From: JAJRZX01 sp964407495
Lineage (GTDB): Bacteria > Desulfobacterota > GWC2-55-46 > JADFVP01
Assembly (NCBI GenBank): GCA_964407495.1
Contig: CAYOVP010000016.1
Location: 1 to 38,192 of the forward strand
DNA length: 38,192 nt
Direction: 5' to 3'
Position 1 is the first letter of the stretch. Each line of letters begins with the position of its first letter. Below the pieces are notes generated by a model. That model was not told the DNA's origin. It ran no database searches and saw only the letters and a program-made list of their open reading frames with translations. This document shows positions 1-7,170 of the stretch, piece by piece. The translations under genes and the position numbers were made by a program.

Positions 1-1368
1 GGGGCCTCGGAAGACCAGATAGAGTTTCCCATACTCTACACAAACGCAAAGGCCGGTATCGCGCACAGGGACCTGGATGACGGCTCCACTGAGCTTACGC
101 CTCTCTTCAAGACCATCCTCGAAGAGATACCCGGCCCAGTCGCTGATGATAACGCGGTAACGCAGTTTCTCATCACAAGCCTTGCCTACGACCCCTACGT
201 GGGTCAGGTGGCGGTAGGGAGGCTCGGCAGCGGCACTCTGGAGATGAACCGCGCTTATGCCCTCTGCGCCGAGGAAGGCATAAGGAGGGGTCAGAAGTTC
301 TCGGCCCTCTATACCTTCAGGGGGCTTCAGAAGGTGAAGGTGGATAGACTCGAGGCAGGCGACATCATAGCCGTTGCCGGAATGGAGAACGTGAAGATAG
401 GCGATACCATCTCGGATAACGAAAACCCCCGTGCGCTGCCCCGCATAACCGTGGACGAGCCCACGGTCTCCATGGTCTTCTATGTGAATAACGGCCCACT
501 GGCCGGGCGCGAGGGAAAGTTCCTGACATCGCGTCACCTGAAGGAGAGGCTCGAACGCGAGGTCCTCGGCAATGTATCCATAGAGGTAAGGGATACGGAC
601 CGGGCCGACGCCTTCGAGGTATACGGCAGGGGAGAACTCCAGATGGCCGTCCTCATAGAGACCATGCGGAGAGAGGGCTTTGAACTCATGGTCTCCAAGC
701 CCAGGGTAATAACAAAAGAAGTGGACGGCAAGGTGCTCGAACCAATGGAGCGCGTCTACATAGACGTGCCAGAGGACAAGGCAGGCATTGTAATTGAAAA
801 ACTCGCTGCGCGAAAGGGCCGCATGACCAACATGGAAAACCACGGACACGGCCGCGTGAACATGGAGTTTCTCATCCCATCGCGCGGTCTCATAGGTTTC
901 AGGTCCCAGTTTCTTACGGACACCAAGGGCGCCGGAATCATGAACAGGCTCTTTGAGGGGTATGCGCCCTGGTTCGGCCCCATACCACAGCGCGTGAGCG
1001 GGGCCCTCGTGGCCGACAGGCCCGGAAAGGTCACCACATACGCGAGTTTTGCCATGACCGATCGCGGCGTTCTCTTCGTGGAGGTTGGCACAGAGGTCTA
1101 CGCCGGCATGGTCATTGGCGAGAGAAACCGCACAGGAGACCTCGTGGTGAACATTACGCGCGAAAAAAAACTCACCAACATGCGCGCCGCGAGTTCTGAC
1201 GCCACTATGACTCTGTTGCCCCCGCGCCTTCTCTCACTCGACCAGTCTATAGAGTTTATCGCCGAAGACGAACTCGTGGAGGTTACGCCAGAGAACATAC
1301 GCATTAGAAAACGCGAACTCGACGCCGCGAAGAGGGCCTCGGCAAAAAAGCGAGAGGAGTACGCCTGA
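1..1368 (+). CDS. typA: Ribosome-associated GTPase TypA/BipA, 5'-truncated by the window edge
   Basis: Translational GTPase of the EF-G/LepA class that binds the 70S ribosome and assists growth under stress and ribosome assembly. Frame 1 is open from base 1 to the TGA at 1366-1368 (455 codons). TypA is usually about 600 residues, so roughly the first 150, including the G1-G3 motifs, lie outside the window. What remains starts near the end of the G domain (GASEDQIEFPILYTNAKAG, then DLDDGSTELTPLF) and covers domain II (ITSLAYDPYVGQVAVGRL), the EF-G-like domains III and V (GRGELQMAVLIETMRREGFE, PMERVYIDVPE) and the TypA-specific C-terminal domain (RGLIGFRSQFLTDTKGAG; MTDRGVLFVEVGTEVYAGM). The GTG at 199 is an internal valine codon, not the start. 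Identity is very secure; only the 5' end is missing. Confidence 0.97.
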   Translation, partial: GASEDQIEFPILYTNAKAGIAHRDLDDGSTELTPLFKTILEEIPGPVADDNAVTQFLITSLAYDPYVGQVAVGRLGSGTLEMNRAYALCAEEGIRRGQKFSALYTFRGLQKVKVDRLEAGDIIAVAGMENVKIGDTISDNENPRALPRITVDEPTVSMVFYVNNGPLAGREGKFLTSRHLKERLEREVLGNVSIEVRDTDRADAFEVYGRGELQMAVLIETMRREGFELMVSKPRVITKEVDGKVLEPMERVYIDVPEDKAGIVIEKLAARKGRMTNMENHGHGRVNMEFLIPSRGLIGFRSQFLTDTKGAGIMNRLFEGYAPWFGPIPQRVSGALVADRPGKVTTYASFAMTDRGVLFVEVGTEVYAGMVIGERNRTGDLVVNITREKKLTNMRAASSDATMTLLPPRLLSLDQSIEFIAEDELVEVTPENIRIRKRELDAAKRASAKKREEYA

Positions 1369-1467
1369 GACAGGGAAGCAGTGGGCGCGTCTTTCATGGA
1401 AGTGTGAGAGAGTGATATAAAGGAAGTCCGGCACACACCTTAAGATCGGTACAACAAGGAGGACTCC

Positions 1468-1827
1468 ATGATAAAAAAACTCAAAAAAAGTAGCGGCAAG
1501 GTCGTGGGATATGAACTAAGGGGGAAACTCCACGACGAGGACTACAAGACCTTTGTGCCGGACCTCGAGGCCCTCATCGAAGGCGAGGGCCAGGTGCGCC
1601 TTCTTCTGCACCTTGTTGACTTCGAGGGCTGGGACCTGCACGCGGCATGGGACGACATCAAGTTCGACGTGAAACACTGCCGCGACTTCGAGCGCGTGGC
1701 CATTGTGGGAAACAAGAAGTGGGAAGAGTGGATGGCCAGACTCACGAGCCCCTTTACATCCCTTGGCACGAGGTTCTTTGAAGACCACGAGATAGAAGCG
1801 GCCTGGGACTGGCTGAAGGAAGACTGA
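1468..1827 (+). CDS. SpoIIAA-like (STAS-fold) family protein
   Basis: A 119-residue soluble protein of the SpoIIAA-like family (formerly DUF3478), single-domain cytoplasmic proteins with the STAS fold of anti-sigma-factor antagonists. Visible family features are the N-terminal GYELRGKLHDEDY strand-helix, an acidic WDLHAAWDDIKFD stretch, the DFERVAIVGNKKWEEWM segment and a C-terminal FFEDHEIEAAWDWL helix. Length matches the family. A strong Shine-Dalgarno (AAGGAGGA) lies just upstream of the ATG, which fixes the start. It follows typA by 99 bp on the same strand, with a possible TATAAA near 1416, so it may have its own promoter. The biological role of the family is not established, and phosphorylation-dependent regulation is not implied here. 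Confidence 0.8.
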   Translation: MIKKLKKSSGKVVGYELRGKLHDEDYKTFVPDLEALIEGEGQVRLLLHLVDFEGWDLHAAWDDIKFDVKHCRDFERVAIVGNKKWEEWMARLTSPFTSLGTRFFEDHEIEAAWDWLKED

Positions 1828-1934
1828 GAAGAGGGGAGAGGAGAAAAGAAGTTTACCTTGCTGGCGGGCCTTGCCCGCCTGAAAAGAAAGACGCAAAAGA
1901 TAAAGAAGCGGCCTCTGGCCGCATATTAAAAACT

Positions 1935-1974
1935 CCCCTTTCTTTTGGAAAAAAGAAAGGGGGCAAAGAAAACC
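1935..1974 (+). repeat. Dispersed hairpin element, copy A
   Basis: Perfect 12-bp stem CCCCTTTCTTTT / AAAAGAAAGGGG around a GGAA loop, followed by the conserved tail GGCAAAGAAAACC. The same element recurs inverted at 15307-15348 and direct at 19696-19737. The fourth stem position changes in a compensatory way among copies, so the hairpin itself appears to be what is conserved. Confidence 0.75.
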
Positions 1975-1978
1975 GATG

Positions 1979-2000
1979 CCAGCGCCCAAGGGGGCGCTGG
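1979..2000 (-). terminator. Possible terminator of the polysaccharide cluster (minus strand)
   Basis: On the minus strand, 42 nt after the wecE stop, an 8-bp GC stem (CCAGCGCC/GGCGCTGG, 6-nt loop) is followed by CATCGGTTTTC. The T run is displaced and short, so this is only a plausible intrinsic terminator. It may belong to the repeat cassette instead. Confidence 0.35.
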
Positions 2001-2042
2001 AAAGACAGGTATATTTCTTAAGGAACTTCGTCTTTATTTTTA

Positions 2043-3173
2043 TTAACGGAAGAACCCCTCCAGCGTCCCTACCACGGTAGAAATCTCCCGCTCTCCCATG
2101 CCTATCCAGAGGGGCAGGCGTATAATCCTCTCGCTCACGTCTTCCGTTACGCACAGTTCTCCTGCCGTGCGCCCAAACCTCCTGCCCGCCGGCGAGGCAT
2201 GGAGGGGAACATAATGAAAGACAGCCCCTATCCCCTCTCCATTGAGATGCCTTAGTAGGCGCGTCCTCGTCTCTGCGTCTGGTGCGAGAAGGTAGTACAT
2301 ATGAGCATTGTGCCTGCAGTGCGCTGGTATGAAGGGACGCCTTATATTACCCTCTTTCTCAAGGGGCAGAAAGGCCTCGTGATAGGCATGCCATATGGCA
2401 AGACGCCCTTCAGTTATACTCTCTGCCTCCTCGAGTTGGGCCCAGAGAAAGGCGGCGAGTATGTCGCTTGGCAGGAAGGACGACCCTATGTCCATCCAGG
2501 TGTATTTGTCCACCTCTCCACGGAAAAACTTAGAGCGGTTCGTACCCTTTTCCCTTATTATCTCGGCCCTCTCCACAAGGGTATCATCGTTCACTATTAT
2601 GGCGCCGCCCTCACCGGAGATTACGTTCTTTGTCTCATGAAAACTGAGGGCGCCAAGAGCCCCGAAGGTCCCGATGGGCCGCCCCCTGTACTTGCACATG
2701 ATGCCCTGGGCATTGTCCTCTATGAGCATGAGGCCGCGGCGCTCTGCTATCTCCGTAATGGCGTCCATCTCGGCGCCAACGCCTGCGTAGTGTACCACCA
2801 CAACGGCCTTAGTGCGCGGCGTAATGGCATCTTCTATCTTCTTCTCATCTATGTTGAGCGTATCGGGACGAATATCGACAAAGACAGGCACCGCACCCCG
2901 AAGGACAAAGGCATTGGCCGTTGAGACAAAGGTATATGAGGGCATGATAACCTCATCTCCAGGGCCAAGGTCCGTAAGGGTCGCCGACATATCAAGGGCC
3001 GCGGTACACGAATGGGTAAGGAAGACGCGGCCAGAGCCGAGTTTCTCCTCCAGCCATTTCTGGCACATCTTCGTGAACATGCCGTTCCCGGAGAGGTGAA
3101 ACTTCCTGATGGCCTCTTCTATATAGGTAAATTCCCTGCCCGTTACATGAGGTTTGTTGAAAAGTACTTCCAT
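2043..3173 (-). CDS. wecE: dTDP-4-amino-4,6-dideoxygalactose transaminase (WecE/RffA)
   Basis: PLP-dependent DegT/DnrJ/EryC1/StrS-family aminotransferase. It converts dTDP-4-keto-6-deoxyglucose plus glutamate to dTDP-4-amino-4,6-dideoxygalactose (dTDP-Fuc4N), a precursor of surface polysaccharide. The protein is 376 residues, the length of E. coli WecE. Diagnostic segments are SCTAALDM (near residue 55), PGDEVIMPSYTFVSTANAFV (71-90), VDIRPDTLNID, IEDNAQG (151-157), SFHETKN with the Schiff-base lysine at K182, EIIREKGTNRSKFFRG and DKYTWMDIGSS. The start is the ATG at 3173; the open frame extends upstream, but only into the preceding gene. It begins 7 nt after the stop of the membrane glycosyltransferase gene and is the last gene of the minus-strand cluster. 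The formyltransferase upstream in the cluster is a plausible user of its product (inference). Confidence 0.93.
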   Translation of the reverse strand: MEVLFNKPHVTGREFTYIEEAIRKFHLSGNGMFTKMCQKWLEEKLGSGRVFLTHSCTAALDMSATLTDLGPGDEVIMPSYTFVSTANAFVLRGAVPVFVDIRPDTLNIDEKKIEDAITPRTKAVVVVHYAGVGAEMDAITEIAERRGLMLIEDNAQGIMCKYRGRPIGTFGALGALSFHETKNVISGEGGAIIVNDDTLVERAEIIREKGTNRSKFFRGEVDKYTWMDIGSSFLPSDILAAFLWAQLEEAESITEGRLAIWHAYHEAFLPLEKEGNIRRPFIPAHCRHNAHMYYLLAPDAETRTRLLRHLNGEGIGAVFHYVPLHASPAGRRFGRTAGELCVTEDVSERIIRLPLWIGMGEREISTVVGTLEGFFR

Positions 3174-3180
3174 TGGCCTC

Positions 3181-4767
3181 TCAATCTCTATTCTCGCCGC
3201 TCCCCTCGCGCCTCTGTATGAGGACATAGCCAGGTATGTTCCAGAGAGGATCAACGAGAACATAATTTTGCTGTAAATACCGCCAGACCATCTCATAGGA
3301 CCTGCTGAAACGGCGTTCGTCAATGCCATCAAGGGGTATATCTCCCACTATGGCCCATGGGACCCTCTTACCCTCAAGTTCCGAGATAACCCTCTTTTGC
3401 TCATCAGGGGTTCCCGCGAAAAGAAAATAAATAGTCCTTGTAGGCGACTCCCGAGCCAGGACATAGTACATGGTAGGGATATAGGGCGCGAGGAACAACC
3501 ATTCATCCGGCGCTACCCTCTCCCTTTCAATACGCTCAATAGTATTTATCATGACAGCCTCCCAGCGCGGCATCCATATCTTCTCTCCCCTTATGGGGTA
3601 TTCAATATAAAGGCCTTTCTGCGCGACGTTCTTCTTGTAGAAAGGGCTCTCGAGTACAACGGTGTAATAACTTGAAACCACGAGAAATAGGGTCGCAAGA
3701 GCGATGGAGACCGTCCTCCGAAGCCCTCTTCCTTGCAGACATACAAGGGCAACAATGGCAAGTATCAAGGGATGTATGCCCCGTGCGAGATGGTTGATAT
3801 CGGCACGGGAGAATGTGTAGTGCATGTAAAACACACCCGTAACAAGGCTGGCCGTAAGAAGGGCATTATGCCTTGCATCCTCTTTTTTAATAAAAAAATG
3901 CTTTACAAGGCAGACAAGGTACACCATGGGCATGAAGAGAAAGAATAAGCCGAGAAAAAAATCGTGAAGCAATACCATGACTGGAGTACTTGAGTGTAAC
4001 TTGGAGATAGCCAGCCAAGGCCATGGAATAGGTAGCGGGAGATTGGTGGATTTGTGTCGGATATAGAAAAAAATGGAATCCAGAAAGGCATGAAAGCAAC
4101 CTGGTACAAAAATTATCATAAGTAACATCGGAGAGTATCCGAGAAAAATGCCGGCCAGGAAAGGAAGAAATGTTTTTAGAAAAGAATTTTCCGTCCCTCG
4201 TCTCCATATATACAGGGTAATAGACGTTATGGCCAAAAAACCATACAAGCCCACATTCCTGCCAAAAAATGCCGCAAGGCCAGTAAAGACACCGGCCGAT
4301 AGGTATCTTCTCGGTGTGGGCGCCTCCAGAAGGCGTAGGGAAAAGAAGACCGTGCCCATGGCAAAGGTCATCTCAAAGGGATGAAACCTTGGGAACATCC
4401 AGAGCGTGAGAAGAACCCCAAGGGGCAGAAGACCCCAGAAAGACCTTACCGCCCTTCTGGCCGCAAGGAGGCCGAAGGAGACCCCAATGGCCCCGAAGAC
4501 AGCGAGATAAAACCGCATAGCCGTCAGGCCCTCTCCGAAGAGGAGACTCCAGGCGGCCATCCAGTAATACCTCCCAGGGTCATAGGGGAAAAAATCCCTT
4601 ATGGGAACCTTGCCGGCCAGGGTTTGCATGGTCCCATAGAGGAGATACCCCTCATCGGCCAGGTTTATTCCTATATTATGCTGAAGGTAAAAAGAAATGC
4701 CCGAAAGCGCGGCGGCAAGGACTATTACCTTGAGAATATCCCTATTTTCTTTCCGATCTGCCAGCAT
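3181..4767 (-). CDS. Multi-spanning membrane glycosyltransferase-like protein (PMT/ArnT-like)
   Basis: A 528-residue integral membrane protein with about ten hydrophobic segments. Near the N-terminus, after a first membrane helix (ILKVIVLAAALSGISFYL), it carries the acidic loop LADEGYLLYG followed by GKVPIRDFFPYDPGRYYW. This is the arrangement of GT-C fold enzymes of the ArnT/PMT/GT39 type, where the Asp-Glu loop binds the polyprenyl-phosphate sugar donor. The C-terminal 150 residues form a soluble periplasmic part (SPTRTIYFLFAGTPDEQKR, VGDIPLDGIDERRFSRSYEMVWRYL). The ATG at 4767 overlaps the stop of the upstream YfhO-like gene by one base (TGATG), which implies translational coupling. Longer in-frame starts would read into that gene. 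Donor and acceptor are not determinable; a role in glycan assembly is inferred from neighbours. Confidence 0.72.
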   Translation of the reverse strand: MLADRKENRDILKVIVLAAALSGISFYLQHNIGINLADEGYLLYGTMQTLAGKVPIRDFFPYDPGRYYWMAAWSLLFGEGLTAMRFYLAVFGAIGVSFGLLAARRAVRSFWGLLPLGVLLTLWMFPRFHPFEMTFAMGTVFFSLRLLEAPTPRRYLSAGVFTGLAAFFGRNVGLYGFLAITSITLYIWRRGTENSFLKTFLPFLAGIFLGYSPMLLMIIFVPGCFHAFLDSIFFYIRHKSTNLPLPIPWPWLAISKLHSSTPVMVLLHDFFLGLFFLFMPMVYLVCLVKHFFIKKEDARHNALLTASLVTGVFYMHYTFSRADINHLARGIHPLILAIVALVCLQGRGLRRTVSIALATLFLVVSSYYTVVLESPFYKKNVAQKGLYIEYPIRGEKIWMPRWEAVMINTIERIERERVAPDEWLFLAPYIPTMYYVLARESPTRTIYFLFAGTPDEQKRVISELEGKRVPWAIVGDIPLDGIDERRFSRSYEMVWRYLQQNYVLVDPLWNIPGYVLIQRREGSGENRD

Positions 4768-7025
4768 CAAGACTCCAGGGCCCCGGCAGGACGCGTCCCA
4801 CCTTTCTTCTTCCTTGAAAACAAGTACCAGACCAAGAGGACCGCGCCGAAGAGGGGGAAAATAACCTCCGGCACCCACATGTAAAGGACCCAGGGCCTGA
4901 ACTCCAGGACAACCTCTCTCGTGCCCGGCGGGATTATAACACCCTCGTAAAAATCATTCACCTTTACAGTCCTGAGCGTGCCTCCCCGGGTCCGGGCCTC
5001 CCATCTTGGGTGATATTGACCGCTTATGAAGAGAAGGCTCGGAACATCAAGGGGGGTCAGAGAGAAGGTCTTGTAATCCGTAAACCTATCAAGGCGTCTC
5101 ACAGGAAGAAGACGATGGTCTTCGAGCCTGCCGTCAAGGACCACGCCTGCATCCTTCTCGACAAAGTCCTTCACCTGGGCGGCCATTATGGGCGGAAAAG
5201 CGGGCCTGTAAAACCTGTACTTGCGCCACTGGCCAAGCAACGAGAGACCTGGGTTGTCGAGTTGGATGCTCGAGATGAATAGACCTATGCCCGTGTAGGT
5301 GAACTCAGGCCTCTCCAACGTGGTCCCGTCGGTAATGAAATCAAAGTGCCTCCCATAGGTATAGGTGCCCTTGACACTCAACTTCTTCACGAGCCTCTGG
5401 TACTCCCTTGACGAGAGCGAGTCATAGGTGTGAATGCTCTTGAGCCTGAGGAGAGATTCCTGGTTGGGGGGGATGAGGTTCTTGAAGCCTATGAAGGCAA
5501 GGCGCGTGGCCCCGCCGCCAGTTGCCGCGCGTACGAATTTTACGAACCTCGAGGTGGTCTGGATATTGGCCTCGGGCCGGATAAGCCTGATGTTTCGTCC
5601 ATAGACAAAGACGGTGAGAAGGGTAAGGGCAAGGAGTCCCCAGGTCTTCATGGCCCTCGACCTGATTACGCTCAGAACATAAAAGACGATGATCATCACC
5701 AGCCCAAGGGCAAGGTAGCGCATATCCAGGAGCGCTGTTACCTTTTCTCTGTACATGGCTACAAGGATTGCAAGGGGGGCAAGGGAGAGAAAGACCGCGG
5801 CCTTGCTGAGCGGCGCACCACCTTTATCCTTGACCAGGAGGTAATCCGCTGAAAAGCCGATGATTATCCCGGAAGGTATGACAATGCCGATAAAGGGTAT
5901 TATGGCAGACATGTTGAAACCAAGGTGCCTTACGGCAAAGAGATATACACCCGAAAAGACCGTGGCCACGAGACAGAGGCCGACGAGGGCCTGCCAGGTC
6001 CAGAGACGACGCCACTGGCCCTTGATGAAACTCAGGATGAAGAGCGCTGAGTAGAGAGGCGTGAGCGCAGGCCAGAAAAAGCCGAAGATGTATTTTTCCT
6101 TTATGGGGTTGCCGAAGACAAATGGGTCTATGACAGAGTTCAGAAAGACGAGGAACTCTCCGAAAGAACCTATCCTGGGAAAATCCTTTAGAAAGAAATC
6201 ACTGCCAGCCTTGAGCCTTGCCGAGCGTCTTGCTGTCTCAAGTATGTCCAGGTATACGGGGGCCGTCATGATGAAACCAAAAAAAGCGGCCCCACCGAGC
6301 ATACCTACGGCAATGACCTTGTCCCTGAGGGTACCCTTGCTCCTGTACAATTGAACGAGTACAAAACCTGCCACAATGTAGAGGTTCAGGAGTATTGTCT
6401 GCGGGTAACCGGTCATGAAGAGACTATAGGTGACAAAGGAGAGGCCGAGTGCGAGGACAAGGCTCGGCCTCTGTATGAAGCGCCTCGAGAGCCACATGAG
6501 CCCAAGGGACCAGCAGAAGGGAGCAATGAAGAGATTGAAGGTAAACCAGTATATGGTGTAAATGCCGAAGGCTGTGGCAGAGGCGGCAACAAGAGATGCC
6601 GGCGGGCTGATATCGAGATCCTTCATGAGAAGAAACATGAAGAGCCCTGAGAGAAAGACCGTGAGGAGTACGCTCCACGTATAGAACACAAAGGGGTCGT
6701 TGGTGAAAAAAGTCAAGACCAGCGCCGGCAGGTATGCCTTGCTGGTACCGAACATCTGTGCAGGCCTGCCGAACTCCGTATCAGGGTTCCACGTCCCTAT
6801 CCACGCCTTGTGACTGCCATTGAGGAGAAAATTTATCTCAGGTATGAATACGCTGCTCTCATCGGCAAACTTGCCGTTGGAGATATGGCCCGGGTCCGGG
6901 ACAATGGGCGCACCGACCTCGATATCGTTATTATGGGGAAAGATGACCTCTGCGCGGAAGAGTACCGGCGCAAAGAAGACGACGTAGACGAGGACAAAGA
7001 GGGTGACGGCGTGGCGGTATCTCAT
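4767..7025 (-). CDS. YfhO-like large membrane protein, copy 2 of a tandem pair
   Basis: A 752-residue membrane protein with an N-terminal helix (HAVTLFVLVYVVFFAPVLF), a short periplasmic segment holding WNPDTEFGRP, about twelve further transmembrane helices and a C-terminal periplasmic domain of about 230 residues closed by a last helix (VPEVIFPLFGAVLLVWYLF). This topology is that of YfhO/GT-C-like proteins, which in Firmicutes help glycosylate lipoteichoic acid. The C-terminal domain carries LLPVRRLDRFTDYKTFSL and FISGQYHPRWEA, like other YfhO proteins. It is clearly paralogous to the next upstream gene (7171-9432) along its whole length. A 145-bp gap separates the two, and the downstream glycosyltransferase overlaps it by one base. 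It probably transfers or modifies a sugar on a lipid-linked or exported glycan; the exact reaction is unknown. Confidence 0.75.
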   Translation of the reverse strand: MRYRHAVTLFVLVYVVFFAPVLFRAEVIFPHNNDIEVGAPIVPDPGHISNGKFADESSVFIPEINFLLNGSHKAWIGTWNPDTEFGRPAQMFGTSKAYLPALVLTFFTNDPFVFYTWSVLLTVFLSGLFMFLLMKDLDISPPASLVAASATAFGIYTIYWFTFNLFIAPFCWSLGLMWLSRRFIQRPSLVLALGLSFVTYSLFMTGYPQTILLNLYIVAGFVLVQLYRSKGTLRDKVIAVGMLGGAAFFGFIMTAPVYLDILETARRSARLKAGSDFFLKDFPRIGSFGEFLVFLNSVIDPFVFGNPIKEKYIFGFFWPALTPLYSALFILSFIKGQWRRLWTWQALVGLCLVATVFSGVYLFAVRHLGFNMSAIIPFIGIVIPSGIIIGFSADYLLVKDKGGAPLSKAAVFLSLAPLAILVAMYREKVTALLDMRYLALGLVMIIVFYVLSVIRSRAMKTWGLLALTLLTVFVYGRNIRLIRPEANIQTTSRFVKFVRAATGGGATRLAFIGFKNLIPPNQESLLRLKSIHTYDSLSSREYQRLVKKLSVKGTYTYGRHFDFITDGTTLERPEFTYTGIGLFISSIQLDNPGLSLLGQWRKYRFYRPAFPPIMAAQVKDFVEKDAGVVLDGRLEDHRLLPVRRLDRFTDYKTFSLTPLDVPSLLFISGQYHPRWEARTRGGTLRTVKVNDFYEGVIIPPGTREVVLEFRPWVLYMWVPEVIFPLFGAVLLVWYLFSRKKKGGTRPAGALES

Positions 7026-7170
7026 GCTTTCGTTAATAGACCAGCGGATATCCCATATTACAAGTGTATGACGGCCTTGTTCTATGACTCTGAATGATAA
7101 AAAGGCCGACCATCGTCTTTGGTTGAAGAGATAAGGGAAAGAAAGGTCTCTTTCCTATCCTCCGTTCAGG

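Larger units (their letters stand above)
1863..2000. repeat. Intergenic cassette of four consecutive hairpins
   Basis: Between the convergent SpoIIAA-like and wecE genes the sequence is almost entirely perfect inverted repeats. They are GGCGGGC-ctt-GCCCGCC (1863-1879), GCGGCC-tct-GGCCGC (1908-1922), the dispersed hairpin element (1935-1962), and CCAGCGCC-caaggg-GGCGCTGG (1979-2000). The spacers are purine-rich. The arrangement resembles a composite REP/BIME-like element and could act as a bidirectional transcription end or mRNA-stabilising structure. Confidence 0.6.
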
